A stretch of 64,000 nt of DNA from CAADGY01 sp900696665 (GTDB lineage Bacteria > Acidobacteriota > Terriglobia > Bryobacterales > Bryobacteraceae): contig JAPSFM010000015.1 of the NCBI GenBank assembly GCA_035063885.1, forward strand, positions 1 through 64,000. The letters run 5' to 3'. The notes under the pieces were generated by a model that ran no database searches, was not told where the DNA came from, and was given only the letters and a program-made list of their open reading frames with translations. Both the position numbers and the translations under genes were made by a program. Positions 23,668 to 33,058 of this stretch are shown one piece after another (position 1 is the stretch's first letter; each line of letters starts with the position of its first letter).

Positions 23668-26600
23668 TCAGAATGCCACCTTCAATCCAAACTGGATGAT
23701 GCGCGGGTCGAATGCCGTGGTGATTCGTCCCACCGCGGGAGACGTGAGTGTGGCATTCGGAAGACGGAAGTTCACATTGTTGAAGATGTTGAAGAGTTCC
23801 GCCCGAAACTGCACGTTTATCCGTTCGCTGACACGCGTGTTCTTCAGAATGCCAAGATCAGTGTTGAAGTGCCTGGGCCCGCGGAGCACGTTTTTGCCGG
23901 AGGTACCGAACGTGCCCGGTGCGTTCTGCCGGAACAGCGAGGTGTCGAAAAACCGCGAGATCGTTTCGGCGTGAGACCGTCCGGACCCAAGATCGGCGTC
24001 GTTAATGTTGGCGCCCACAAAGTCCGCGCGGTTGCGGCCGACTCCACTGAATGAATTGTCCACTCCGCTGCGCACTCCGAACGGGAACCCGCCGCGCCAC
24101 AAGACGTTCGCGGTGGCTCCCCACCCGTTGAGAATCGCACCGGCAGGGCCGCCGGGGTTCACGCGCGGAATCTCCCAGATGGAGGACAGCTTGAAGAAGT
24201 GGGCGATGTCGTCGCGCGAGATCCCGTAGTCGAACCGGCGATTGAAGGGGTTGGTCCATCCAAAGTCGTCGATGGCCTTGGACCAGGTGTGGCTCGCCAG
24301 CAGGGAGAATCCGTGGCTGAAGCGCTTCTCAACAGTAAGCTGGCCGGAATGGTAGTTCGAGTTGTGCCCCGAGACGATGGCGCTCACCCCGCTGAAGTCG
24401 CGGTAAAGGCGTCGCTGCTGCGTGTTGCCGCGCGTAGACTGCCCGGGGATATAGATGGCCGGGTTCATCTCCTGCGCCGGGTTGTAGTCGTCGGAACCCG
24501 AAAGGTAGGTACCTTTGTTTCCGACGTAGGACATGCGCACGACCCAGTTGCCGATCAACTGCCGCTCCAGGGTCAGGTTCCATCCGATGATTTGGGGAAT
24601 TCGCAGATCGCGCTGCATGTAGTACAGGGAGACGGGCGTGGTGAATCCGGCATCCGGGCCGGGGATATTGGCGCCGAACTGTGCCGGAAACGGGCTGGGC
24701 GTTCCGATGCTGCCCCAGGGATCGTCGAAAGACACGTCCTCGAAATCGAAGATGGGGCCGAAGGGCGGGTCTACGTGCATGTAGACCAGCGCGCTCAGGA
24801 AGGGCGTGTAGTAGATTCCGGCCCCTCCCCGCAGGCTGGTCTTGCCGTCCTTGGTGAGCCGGTAGGCGAAGCCGGTGCGTGGACCGACGTTGGCAAGGTT
24901 GCGCTCGTAGCCTCGCGAGGGGCAGCCCGGATCCGAATTGGGCCCGCCATAGATGAGGCCTGCCGGCGCGTTTGGATAACGGGCCGATTTGGCGCCGGGC
25001 AAGAAACAGGCGACACGTCCTTTCTCTTCGAGGAACGGACGCGCGGGATCCCACCGCATGCCCAGGTTCAGTGTGAGGCGCGGCGTAGCGCGCCAGTTGT
25101 CCTGAACGTACAGGCTGAACTTGGTTCCCGTCATGTCTTTGAACTCGCCAGCGCCCTGCGTGAACGCCGACACTCTGCCTAGCATGAAATCCGCGAGGTT
25201 GTTGCCGGACAATTGATCTGTGAAGTTGAAGTTGCCGCTTTGCAGCCATTTGGATGCCATGCTGTTGCGGATGCGCACAACCTCGCCGCCGAAATGCCAC
25301 TCGTGGGCGCCCCGGATTTTGGTGACGTCTTCGCGAATCGTCCAGTCGCCACGGTCGTTCTTCCCAAGCTGGCTGGTGCTGACCCTGAAATAGCCGTCCA
25401 CCGAGAAATCCACCTCTCGTTCAGCGGGGGCAGCGATTTTCATGCCCGCTTCAGGGAAGCCAAAGGTGGAGTTGGGCTTTTGGCCGCCGGTTTGCGAATT
25501 CCAGCCGAACCAGGTATTAAACAGCAGCGACGGCGTCACGGTGAACGTGTAGCTCACGGCCACGTTCTGCACGCGCACACCCATGACGTTTCCGGCCGCA
25601 ACCAACAGATTCGTTTCGGAGAAGTCGCCGGGCCGGTTGAAGTCCGTGAAGAAGTAGCGCCCGTTCAATTGGTGTTTGCCCGCGTTGTAGTCGAACTTCG
25701 CCATCCACTGGTGCTCGTCTGAGTTGGCCGCGCCGCCGGTGAACGTGACCTGCTGGCCCGGCCCGTCCGGCAGCGGGATGCGGCCGACCAGGTACCTGGC
25801 AACCGGGCTGAGACGCGACTCCGGGATGATATTTCCGGGGAACGGCTGCTTGGTCACCGGATCTATAAGCTGGCTGGAAATCGTGGAGAAATCTCCCTTG
25901 CGCTGCGCTCCGGTAGGAACGAACGCGATACGGCCTTCGGGTGCGGTTCGTACGGGCGTCCCCTGATACGTGCCGAAGAAGAACAACCTGTCCCGCTTAA
26001 TGGGTCCGCCGATGCTGACACCGAACTGGTTCCGCTTGAGAGAATCCTGGCGCGGGGCGAAGAAATTCCGTGCGTTGAACTTGCCATTCCGGAGAAATTC
26101 GAAGGCGGTTCCATGAATATCGTTGGTTCCGGACTTCGTTACGATGTTGACCACTCCGCCCGCGGCATTGCCGAATTGCGCGCTCAGGTTGTCGGACTGC
26201 AACGCGAATTCCTGGATTGCGTCGGGATTGGGAAAGGGAAGGTTCAAGTTCAGGTATGTGTCGTTGTGGCCGGCGCCGTCAAGCTGGTAATTCACCTGGC
26301 CCGGCCCGGTGCCGTTCACGTTGGCAAGTTGCTCGCCGGGGTAGACGCCCGCATAGCCCAGGCTACGCGACTGGTCGAGGTCAATGGTTCCTGCCGACAG
26401 ATACAGAAGAGATTGGGCGCGCCGGCCGTTTAGCGGCAGGTCGATGACACGGCGTTCATCGATTAACTGACCGACGGTGGCGGTTCCCGTAGTGACCAGT
26501 TCGACGTTGGCCGACACGATGACTCGTTCGGAAACCTGGCCGACGCGCAACATCACATTCTGCGTTGCGGATTGATTTACCGTCAGAACAATGCCTTCCT

Positions 26601-26862
26601 GAAAATACGTCGTAAAGCCGGATTTTTCAACTGTGAGCCGGTAGTTGCCCACCGGGAGCCTTGGAAAGACGAACAGGCCGTTTACGCCGGTCCCGCTGGA
26701 GATTTCGAACCCCGTCTCCGGGTTTTGTATCGTGACCTTCGCCTCCGGCACAGCGGCGCCAATGGGGTCCAGCACTACCCCGCTGAGGCTGGCGGTAGTG
26801 AACTGGGCGAACGCCAGCACCGAAGATGCAGCCAGTACAAGGAGTCCTCTCGCGATTGACAT
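23668..26862 (-). CDS. TonB-dependent receptor, Oar-like, with CarboxypepD_reg domain
   Basis: 1064-residue outer-membrane receptor. Order: signal peptide (to about 20), a CarboxypepD_reg domain (about 20-100; LSGVVLDPIGAAVPEAKVTI), plug domain (about 120-230, with VNIVTKSGTNDIHG at its end) and a 22-strand-type beta barrel ending in a C-terminal aromatic (FGLKVAF). This layout is the Oar-like set that is greatly expanded in Acidobacteriota and is thought to import large substrates using TonB energy. No TonB box is obvious at the N terminus. A TATAAT (26882-26887, minus strand) lies 19 nt before the ATG. The neighbouring genes are on the other strand. Confidence 0.93.
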   Translation of the reverse strand: MSIARGLLVLAASSVLAFAQFTTASLSGVVLDPIGAAVPEAKVTIQNPETGFEISSGTGVNGLFVFPRLPVGNYRLTVEKSGFTTYFQEGIVLTVNQSATQNVMLRVGQVSERVIVSANVELVTTGTATVGQLIDERRVIDLPLNGRRAQSLLYLSAGTIDLDQSRSLGYAGVYPGEQLANVNGTGPGQVNYQLDGAGHNDTYLNLNLPFPNPDAIQEFALQSDNLSAQFGNAAGGVVNIVTKSGTNDIHGTAFEFLRNGKFNARNFFAPRQDSLKRNQFGVSIGGPIKRDRLFFFGTYQGTPVRTAPEGRIAFVPTGAQRKGDFSTISSQLIDPVTKQPFPGNIIPESRLSPVARYLVGRIPLPDGPGQQVTFTGGAANSDEHQWMAKFDYNAGKHQLNGRYFFTDFNRPGDFSETNLLVAAGNVMGVRVQNVAVSYTFTVTPSLLFNTWFGWNSQTGGQKPNSTFGFPEAGMKIAAPAEREVDFSVDGYFRVSTSQLGKNDRGDWTIREDVTKIRGAHEWHFGGEVVRIRNSMASKWLQSGNFNFTDQLSGNNLADFMLGRVSAFTQGAGEFKDMTGTKFSLYVQDNWRATPRLTLNLGMRWDPARPFLEEKGRVACFLPGAKSARYPNAPAGLIYGGPNSDPGCPSRGYERNLANVGPRTGFAYRLTKDGKTSLRGGAGIYYTPFLSALVYMHVDPPFGPIFDFEDVSFDDPWGSIGTPSPFPAQFGANIPGPDAGFTTPVSLYYMQRDLRIPQIIGWNLTLERQLIGNWVVRMSYVGNKGTYLSGSDDYNPAQEMNPAIYIPGQSTRGNTQQRRLYRDFSGVSAIVSGHNSNYHSGQLTVEKRFSHGFSLLASHTWSKAIDDFGWTNPFNRRFDYGISRDDIAHFFKLSSIWEIPRVNPGGPAGAILNGWGATANVLWRGGFPFGVRSGVDNSFSGVGRNRADFVGANINDADLGSGRSHAETISRFFDTSLFRQNAPGTFGTSGKNVLRGPRHFNTDLGILKNTRVSERINVQFRAELFNIFNNVNFRLPNATLTSPAVGRITTAFDPRIIQFGLKVAF

Positions 26863-26881
26863 AGCATCCCCCTGACACGGA

Positions 26882-26887
26882 ATTATA
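26882..26887 (-). promoter_or_regulatory. Candidate -10 box of the TonB receptor at 23668
   Basis: Perfect TATAAT on the minus strand, its 3' end 19 nt before the start codon at 26862. A GGGGG ribosome-binding site lies in between. No good -35 hexamer is present at 16-18 bp; the sequence further upstream is T-rich on the plus strand (A-rich on this strand), which may serve as an UP-like element. Confidence 0.4.
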
Positions 26888-27046
26888 CAGAGATATTTGC
26901 AGTATGACGCCGGATTTTTTTCGCATTTCCGCCGTGATTTTTCCGGTTTTCTCGACTTTTTTCTCTTGTGGGTTCAGAATGGGGCGAACAGGTATTCCTA
27001 TTGTGCGGGCGCCGGTGTTTAGTGGGTTTGCGTCAGGGAGTTTCCG

Positions 27047-28363
27047 ATGGGCGGCATGAGACGAAGACGGTTTATGGAAATCGCGGGCGCGGGTTCTTTC
27101 GCCGCGCCTCTAAGCGGCGCGGCGACGCCAGTCCGCGTAGGGTTGATCGGGGCCGGACGCCGTGGAACGGGTCTGCTACGGATTTTGCTCAACATCCCCG
27201 GAGTGCAGGTTACGGCGGTCTGCGACACCAACGCGGACAACCTGGCCGCCGCGGCCGCCGCCGTCGGGGAAAAAGGCCGGAAACTTCCGGAACGGTATGG
27301 CGGCAGCCCGGAGGCTTTTCGCAAACTGCTGGCGCACGACGACCTGCAGGCGGTCATAATCGCCACCCCGTGGGAATGGCATGCTCCCATGGCCGTGGCG
27401 GCGATGAAGGCGGGTAAATACGCCGGCGTAGAGGTCCCCGCGGCGGTAACGCTCGACGAATGCTGGGAACTGGTGAATACCTCCGAGCAGACCGGCGTGC
27501 CGTGCATGCTGTTGGAGAACGATTGCTTCGGTGATGGCGCCCTTATGGCGCTCAATCTGGTGCGGCAGGGCGTGCTCGGCGAGATCGTACACTGCGAGGG
27601 AGGATACCAGCACGATATCCGCGCGGGCATTTTGCGCGGAGGACAGTTGTCCTGGCGTGCCCGCCACGCGTTGAAGCGGAATGGTGACCTCTATCCCACG
27701 CATCCCGCGGGTCCGATGGCGTGGTGGTCGAACATAAACCGCGGAGACCGCTTCGTGTACCTTACCTCCACAGCCAGCAAATCGCGGGGTATCAACCACT
27801 ATATTAGGAAGTACCATGGCATAGATCACCCGTATGCCAATACGAAATTCGCGCTTGGGGACGTCGTCACCACTGTTCTTAAGAGCGAGCACGGCGTCAC
27901 GATGGTGATCTCACACGATACCAGCCTGCCGCGTCCTTACTCGGACTCCGGCGAAACCAGCATTCCGCTGATGGTCATCCGTCTGCAAGGCACTGAAGGG
28001 ATTTTTTCGGGAAGCCTGGACCGCATCTACATCGAAGGACAGAACGGACCAAATTCCAAAATGCACAAGTGGCACGACATACGGCCTTATTACGAGCGCT
28101 ACAGGCACCCGCTGTGGAAGAGACTCGGCGAGGACGCCGTGGGGTACGGCCACGGGGGGGAGGACTATGTTTGCCTCAGCCAGTTCGTGGAAGCCGTGCG
28201 GCAGCGTAAGCCTGTGCCGGTGGACGTTTATGACGCCGCATGCTGGAGCGCCATTTCTCCGCTCAGCGAGCAATCGGTAGCAGCGCGGAGCGCACCGGTG
28301 GACTTCCCCGACTTCACCCGCGGCAAGTGGAAGGTGCCGCGGCGCGTCGAGTTTCTCCTCTGA
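27047..28363 (+). CDS. Exported GH109-like Gfo/Idh/MocA protein
   Basis: 438 residues, RR leader MRRRRFMEIAGAGSF then a Rossmann domain (VGLIGAGRRGTGLLR). The segments CMLLENDCFG, GDLYPTHPAGP and INRGDRFVYLTS are typical of glycoside hydrolase family 109, which cleaves alpha-N-acetylgalactosaminides with the help of bound NAD through oxidation and elimination. The classical EKP motif is replaced by VEVPAAVT, as in that family. AGGGAG before the ATG supports this start. Export with bound NAD would need Tat. No operon partner; the next gene is convergent. Confidence 0.88.
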   Translation: MGGMRRRRFMEIAGAGSFAAPLSGAATPVRVGLIGAGRRGTGLLRILLNIPGVQVTAVCDTNADNLAAAAAAVGEKGRKLPERYGGSPEAFRKLLAHDDLQAVIIATPWEWHAPMAVAAMKAGKYAGVEVPAAVTLDECWELVNTSEQTGVPCMLLENDCFGDGALMALNLVRQGVLGEIVHCEGGYQHDIRAGILRGGQLSWRARHALKRNGDLYPTHPAGPMAWWSNINRGDRFVYLTSTASKSRGINHYIRKYHGIDHPYANTKFALGDVVTTVLKSEHGVTMVISHDTSLPRPYSDSGETSIPLMVIRLQGTEGIFSGSLDRIYIEGQNGPNSKMHKWHDIRPYYERYRHPLWKRLGEDAVGYGHGGEDYVCLSQFVEAVRQRKPVPVDVYDAACWSAISPLSEQSVAARSAPVDFPDFTRGKWKVPRRVEFLL

Positions 28364-28454
28364 TTGCCGGTGGAACTGCGCGATGATCCCATGATCCAGC
28401 CTGACAGGTCCGTTAGCGGGCAGGTGCGGGGGTTTTTACTTCTGACACCGCCGG

Positions 28455-29567
28455 CTAGACTTCCACGCCGAGTTCGTTCCAGCTCACGATACGTTCCCGC
28501 ACCATTGCCTCATGACCCAGGATGGAGGTTAGAGCCGCGGTGGCGCCTACCGTGATATCGGCCGGGTTCGGCGCTCCGTTTATAATGCAGTCGTAAAATG
28601 CCGTCGTGTGTGCATGCCGGGGCTCCTGGCGTGGTTCGGCAATTACTTTCACTTCACCCTTGGGAAGAGGATATTCATTCATGGCGTACAGCAGGTCCAC
28701 CGACGCCTTGCTGCCAAAAACATGGACGTACTGTCCCCCACAGGGCATGCCCGCGGGATGGAATACGTTCTGGGTAAAGGATAGCTTGAGTCCGCTCGGG
28801 TACTCGAACGTCAGGCTCGCATTGTCCATGATTGTGCGGCCCGGAGGATCGTTCTTGTAAAGCTGGACGCCGCCGAAGCCGGTAGCGCGCGTCGGATGAG
28901 CCCCAATGACCCAGTTGCAGACATCCAGATTGTGGACGGACTGCTCGATGAGATAGCCGCCTGACTTTGTCACATCGAAATACCAGTCGGCGGAGGAGCC
29001 CTCGTGGTTCAGATCCGCGGTAGCATGCCGCTGCGCTTTCACCATTAAAAGCTCACCGATCTCGCCCTGGTGAATTTTGCTGACTCCTTCCTTGAGCTGC
29101 TGGTGTGAGCGGAGTTGCTGGCCCGCGACAAAGACTCTGTTAATGCCTTTGGCGGCCTGGACAAGCTCCTTTACCTGGCCGGCGGTAACACCGATCGGCT
29201 TCTCGCAATAGACGTGTTTGCCGGCCTTCAGCGCGGCGATGGCCATCTCCGAATGCAGGTGTGGCGGCGTTGCGATGAAAACGGCATCTACTTCCTTGTT
29301 GTCAATGACCCGCCGCCAGTCCGTGTAGGTTTTGGGGTTGTCCTTCGCCGCCGAACTCGCCGCTGCGTCGAGCCGGTCGGGCTTGATGTCGCATAGTGCC
29401 ACAACTCTAGCATTCGGCTCCTCGAGTATCCCGCGCAGCACATAGGAGCCGCGATTGCCCGTGCCGATCATCGCCGTACGAATTCTGTCTCCGGTCTGTT
29501 GGGCCAGGGCTGCCTGAGCCGCCGCAGCCGAAGCAAAAAGAAAGTGTCTGCGGTTAAAGTAGTCCAT
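28455..29567 (-). CDS. Exported Gfo/Idh/MocA family oxidoreductase
   Basis: 370 residues. RR leader MDYFNRRHFLFASAAAA followed by AMIGTGNRGSYVLRG (NAD-binding) and CEKPIGVTAGQ, which keeps the catalytic-type Lys of the EKP motif. The C-terminal domain provides the sheet used for substrate binding and tetramer formation in the family. The 22 residues before the chosen ATG at 29567 lack similarity and push the leader inwards, so I start at 29567. A 12-bp palindrome CACTGCGCAGTG lies 37 nt upstream at 29604-29615. The substrate is probably a sugar or cyclitol; unresolved. Confidence 0.9.
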   Translation of the reverse strand: MDYFNRRHFLFASAAAAQAALAQQTGDRIRTAMIGTGNRGSYVLRGILEEPNARVVALCDIKPDRLDAAASSAAKDNPKTYTDWRRVIDNKEVDAVFIATPPHLHSEMAIAALKAGKHVYCEKPIGVTAGQVKELVQAAKGINRVFVAGQQLRSHQQLKEGVSKIHQGEIGELLMVKAQRHATADLNHEGSSADWYFDVTKSGGYLIEQSVHNLDVCNWVIGAHPTRATGFGGVQLYKNDPPGRTIMDNASLTFEYPSGLKLSFTQNVFHPAGMPCGGQYVHVFGSKASVDLLYAMNEYPLPKGEVKVIAEPRQEPRHAHTTAFYDCIINGAPNPADITVGATAALTSILGHEAMVRERIVSWNELGVEV

Positions 29568-29603
29568 GTTTATCCTGTACTTGGATATACAAACTATATT
29601 ACA

Positions 29604-29615
29604 CACTGCGCAGTG
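29604..29615. promoter_or_regulatory. 12-bp palindrome upstream of the Gfo/Idh/MocA gene
   Basis: CACTGCGCAGTG is a perfect palindrome in an AT-rich, otherwise empty spacer between the divergent genes at 29567 and 29740. It lies 37 nt before the minus-strand start codon, a position where a dimeric repressor could bind. No second copy was noticed. Confidence 0.25.
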
Positions 29616-29739
29616 CCGGTGATCCGTTCTCAAGGGATGGTGATTCCGGCTGGAAGTACGCGCAGTTTCAAAGCAGTACTTGCATTCTATGATTCCCCGC
29701 GATAAGTTATTGACGGATTGATCTCTTGCGGAGGTTGAG

Positions 29740-30210
29740 ATGGCTTTGTGTCCCAGCTGCGGCTCTCAGGCGGAAGGCCGCTTTTGCGCGAAATGTGGTG
29801 CTTCGGTTCAGGCTGATAGCGTTCCACCAGGGCCCGCATCATCAGCACCTTCCACAGCTTCGGCAGGTTTAGATACGAACGTAGCCGCGGCTCTCTGTTA
29901 CCTGCTCGGTTTTATCACGGGAATCATCTTTCTGGTGATCGAGCCCTACAACCGCAATAAGGCCGTGCGGTTTCATGCGTTTCAGTCGATCTTTGTGAGT
30001 ATTGGAGTTTTTGTCATAAGCGTCGCCATTGGCATTCTGGCGATGATGTTCTACGCGATTTCGTTCTGGCTCGGCAGCCTGGTAGGGATGCTGCAACTGG
30101 CCCTCGGGTTCGGGTTTTTCATCCTCTGGCTGTATATGATGTGGAAGGCGTATCAGAACGAGAGAGTGGTGCTTCCCGTTGTGGGTCCGCTGGCCGAAAA
30201 ACAAGCGTAG
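29740..30210 (+). CDS. Zinc-ribbon plus DUF4870-type membrane protein
   Basis: 156 residues. The N terminus has a CPSCGSQAEGRFCAKCG zinc ribbon (two CxxC pairs), then a Ser/Pro-rich linker, then a membrane domain with three hydrophobic segments (AALCYLLGFITGIIFLVI, SIFVSIGVFVISVAIGIL, LQLALGFGFFILWLYMMW). The RFHAFQS run between the first two is the DUF4870/Tic20-like family signature. Function unknown. GGAGG lies 6 nt before the ATG. The gene starts 30 nt before the TTG of the POTRA/HEAT gene, so they may be cotranscribed. Confidence 0.83.
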   Translation: MALCPSCGSQAEGRFCAKCGASVQADSVPPGPASSAPSTASAGLDTNVAAALCYLLGFITGIIFLVIEPYNRNKAVRFHAFQSIFVSIGVFVISVAIGILAMMFYAISFWLGSLVGMLQLALGFGFFILWLYMMWKAYQNERVVLPVVGPLAEKQA

Positions 30211-30240
30211 CCGGGTGCTGGTCTCATACGTCGTATTGAT

Positions 30241-31245
30241 TTGCGGACCGCCTGCCTCATAGTGTTACTAATGCCTGGCCTGCTAGCGGGCCAGGCGCCC
30301 CGGATTGGAATCATCGATTTCTACGGCCTGAAGAAGGTTTCCGAAGAGACTGTCCGCAAGGTCCTGACCGTGAAAGAGGGCGACCCGCTTCCGCCTTCGA
30401 AATCCGATGTAGAAGAAGCAATTGAACAGCTTCCGGGCGTGGTGCTGGCCAGCCTGGAAGCGGTATGCTGCGAGGCGGGTCAGGCAATCCTTTACGTCGG
30501 TATCGAAGAAAAAGGAGCCTCTCATTTTGCATTGAGAAGCGTTCCAGACGGGGATGTGATGCTCCCCACCGATATTCTCGACGCCTACCAGAGCTTTCTC
30601 GATTCCGTTCATGAGGCGGTGCGCCAGGGAGAAACCGGGGAAGATCTGACGGCCGGCCATTCCATGATGGAGAACGTGGCGGCACGGCGAGTGCAGGAGA
30701 AATTTCTTACGATTGCGGCGTTGCAATTAAGCGCCATTCGAGAGACCTTGTTGAACTCGCGCGATGAACAGCACCGGGCGATTGCAGCCTATCTGATAGG
30801 CTACGCGCCGGATAAGCAGGCGGTAGTGAACGATCTGCAAACAGCGATGCAGGACCCCGATGAAACCGTCCGCAGCAACGCCATGCGCTCGCTCGGCGCA
30901 ATGATGGTGCTATCGCAAAGGAAACCGGACTTGGGGCTAAAGGTCTCGCCAACCTGGTTTGTGGAGATGCTGAACTCCATCCTATGGAACGACCGTCATA
31001 GCGCCGCGGTTGCCCTCGTCAACCTGTCTGAAAGCCGGGACCCTTCAGTACTCGATTCCATACGGGAACGTGGAATAGACTCGATTGCCGGAATGGCGCG
31101 TTGGAAGCATTTGCCGCACTCGTTACCTGCTTATATCCTGCTGGGTCGGGCCGCTGGTTTCCCCGAAAAGGAGATTCAAGACTCCTGGAGCACGGGCGGT
31201 CAGAACGCCTTCATCGCCCGCGCTCTAAAACAGATCAGGAAGTAG
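30241..31245 (+). CDS. Exported POTRA-like plus HEAT-repeat protein
   Basis: 334 residues starting from TTG (30241); this start gives a signal peptide (TACLIVLLMPGLLAGQA). The first domain (about 22-95), IIDFYGLKKVSEETVRKVL then IEQLPGVVLASLEAV, has the beta-alpha-alpha-beta-beta form of a POTRA/FtsQ-type domain, as found on BamA and its relatives. The remainder (about 135-310) looks like HEAT or armadillo repeats (YLIGYAPDKQAVVNDLQTAM, AMRSLGAMM). No outer-membrane barrel is attached. Function unknown; a periplasmic docking protein for a barrel is a fair guess. Confidence 0.75.
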   Translation: MRTACLIVLLMPGLLAGQAPRIGIIDFYGLKKVSEETVRKVLTVKEGDPLPPSKSDVEEAIEQLPGVVLASLEAVCCEAGQAILYVGIEEKGASHFALRSVPDGDVMLPTDILDAYQSFLDSVHEAVRQGETGEDLTAGHSMMENVAARRVQEKFLTIAALQLSAIRETLLNSRDEQHRAIAAYLIGYAPDKQAVVNDLQTAMQDPDETVRSNAMRSLGAMMVLSQRKPDLGLKVSPTWFVEMLNSILWNDRHSAAVALVNLSESRDPSVLDSIRERGIDSIAGMARWKHLPHSLPAYILLGRAAGFPEKEIQDSWSTGGQNAFIARALKQIRK

Positions 31246-31259
31246 CACCTCCGGCCGGA

Positions 31260-32102
31260 TTACCGCAGACCTCTGCGCGCGAGATGTGCTATTAATTCCG
31301 CCGGATCGTCTGTAATGATCCCATTCACACCAGCGGCGATCAGGCGGTCCCATTCCGCCGGTTCGTTGGGCGTCCAGGGCAACACCTGCTTTCCAGCACG
31401 GTGAGCGGCCTGTACCGCTTCCGGCGTTACAAGTTTGAAATTCGGCGCTACGATGTCGGCTTGTGCCTCTTGGGCGATCGACGGAAAATCTTTCGGCGGA
31501 CCCGAATATAGCGCGGCCAACCGGATGCTGGGGGCGATCTTTCGGGTTGCCCGCAGCGTGCGGAAATCGAAAGATTGAACGATGGAGCGGTCCTCCAGTT
31601 TGTGGCGGCGGATCACATCGACGACCAGACGCGCAAACTCGTCCGGAGCCGGCGCGAACTGCGGCCTTTGGGGATTGCTCTTGAGTTCAATCGTAAATCC
31701 GAAGTTGCCACGTGGGGCGAGCGCCAGCACTTCGTCCAACGTTGGGATACGGGCGCCGGGCACCGTCTTCTGCCGCGGAAATTCGGGGTTGGCAATCGCT
31801 CCGCAGTCCCATTCGCGCAGTTCTGCCGCCGTCATTTCGCGGATGACGGCGTGCTTGCGCGGGCCCCTGCAGATGGTCTCGTTCACGATGGGGTCGTGCG
31901 AGACGACCAGCACGTTGTCTTTGGTTACGGCGAGATCGAGCTCGATGAAATCGGCGCCGTGCTCGATGGCGTATTCAAATGCCGGAAGCGTGTTTTCGGG
32001 CAGAACGGTGCGCGCGCCGCGATGTCCGTGCACGGCGACCGGTCCGGCGGTCATGCCCATCCAGGCACTCATGAGCATCAGTCCTGCGATTCGGCGAGTC
32101 AT
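31260..32102 (-). CDS. Exported glycerophosphodiester phosphodiesterase
   Basis: 280-residue GDPD TIM-barrel enzyme, which hydrolyses glycerophosphodiesters from lipid turnover to glycerol-3-phosphate and an alcohol. His25 in HGHRGAR, PENT (35-38), the metal ligands Glu54-x-Asp56 (IELDL) and His69 in SHD match the family site. A leader of about 20 residues suggests export. It is divergent from the TIM-barrel isomerase gene at 32171 with a 68-bp spacer. Confidence 0.92.
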   Translation of the reverse strand: MTRRIAGLMLMSAWMGMTAGPVAVHGHRGARTVLPENTLPAFEYAIEHGADFIELDLAVTKDNVLVVSHDPIVNETICRGPRKHAVIREMTAAELREWDCGAIANPEFPRQKTVPGARIPTLDEVLALAPRGNFGFTIELKSNPQRPQFAPAPDEFARLVVDVIRRHKLEDRSIVQSFDFRTLRATRKIAPSIRLAALYSGPPKDFPSIAQEAQADIVAPNFKLVTPEAVQAAHRAGKQVLPWTPNEPAEWDRLIAAGVNGIITDDPAELIAHLARRGLR

Positions 32103-32170
32103 CTACGTTTAGGATATAAGAGTATTTTGACCTACTGGCCGCCGGCGGGCGCCTGTGGAAGGAAATGAAT

Positions 32171-33046
32171 ATGAGTTGGACCCGGCGTAACTTTGTCGCC
32201 TTAGCGGCGGGTGCTCCGCTGGCTGCCAGCCAAGGCAGCGGAAAGCCCTCCCTGTGCATATTTTCCAAGCACATGGCAAACCTGAACTACGAACAGCTTG
32301 GGAAGGTTTCGAGAGAGATGGGCTTCGATGGGGTTGACCTGACCGTACGCGCGAAGTCGCACGTTCTGCCGGAGAGGGCGGAGGAAGATATGCCCCAGGC
32401 CGTGGAAGCGATCCGCTCGCATGGGGTCACGGTGCCGATGATCACGACCAATATCCTCCGCCCGGATGAACCCACGACACGCCCGATTCTCTCCACGGCG
32501 TCCCGGTTAAAGATCCCCTTGTACAAGCCCGGATACTGGCTGTACAGGACTCCCGCCGTGCTCGATACCATCCAGCAGGTAAAGAAAGCTACCGAAGGTC
32601 TGGTGCAGATGGGGAAGGAATATGGAATCGTATCCGGATTCCACAACCATTCGGGCAACTACGTCGGTACAGCGATTTGGGACCTGCGCGATATTATCAA
32701 AGACCTGGACCCGGCATGGATCGGGTATTATTTCGACCCCGCGCACGCCACCATCGAAGGTGGAAGCTTCAACTGGATTCTGTCGGCGCGGATTGCGCTG
32801 CCGCGTCTCAAAATGGTCGCGCTCAAGGATTTTTATTGGGAAAAGTCGGGCGGGCGCTGGCGCGTGAAGTGGTGTCCACTAGGCGAGGGCATGGTCGACT
32901 GGGGAAGGTTCTTCACCATGCTGGCGGAGTCACGTTTCACCGGCCCGATTTCACTGCACGTCGAATACGAGCCCGCGGACGAACTCGCCGCCATCGCCAG
33001 GGATCTGGAGTTCATGAAGGCTCAGGTGGCGAAGGCGTATAAGTAG
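32171..33046 (+). CDS. Exported xylose isomerase-like TIM-barrel protein
   Basis: 291 residues, RR leader MSWTRRNFVALAAGAPLA. AP-endonuclease-2/xylose isomerase-like TIM barrel: GFDGVDLTV, FHNHSGNY, YFDPAHA and LHVEYE are the usual metal- and substrate-binding strand ends. Members are sugar isomerases or epimerases. ATG 32171 is preferred to 32165 because AAGGA stands 7 nt before it. The next gene on the other strand, at 33059, is a Gfo/Idh/MocA enzyme; such pairs are often neighbours in cyclitol or sugar-derivative catabolism. Confidence 0.86.
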   Translation: MSWTRRNFVALAAGAPLAASQGSGKPSLCIFSKHMANLNYEQLGKVSREMGFDGVDLTVRAKSHVLPERAEEDMPQAVEAIRSHGVTVPMITTNILRPDEPTTRPILSTASRLKIPLYKPGYWLYRTPAVLDTIQQVKKATEGLVQMGKEYGIVSGFHNHSGNYVGTAIWDLRDIIKDLDPAWIGYYFDPAHATIEGGSFNWILSARIALPRLKMVALKDFYWEKSGGRWRVKWCPLGEGMVDWGRFFTMLAESRFTGPISLHVEYEPADELAAIARDLEFMKAQVAKAYK

Positions 33047-33058
33047 CGCGCGGCCTCG

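Noticed and set aside
28364..28454. Terminator between the convergent genes at 27047 and 28455
   Set aside because: Only broken stems (CCTG/CAGG with small inner pairs) and a G-then-T run; too weak to call.
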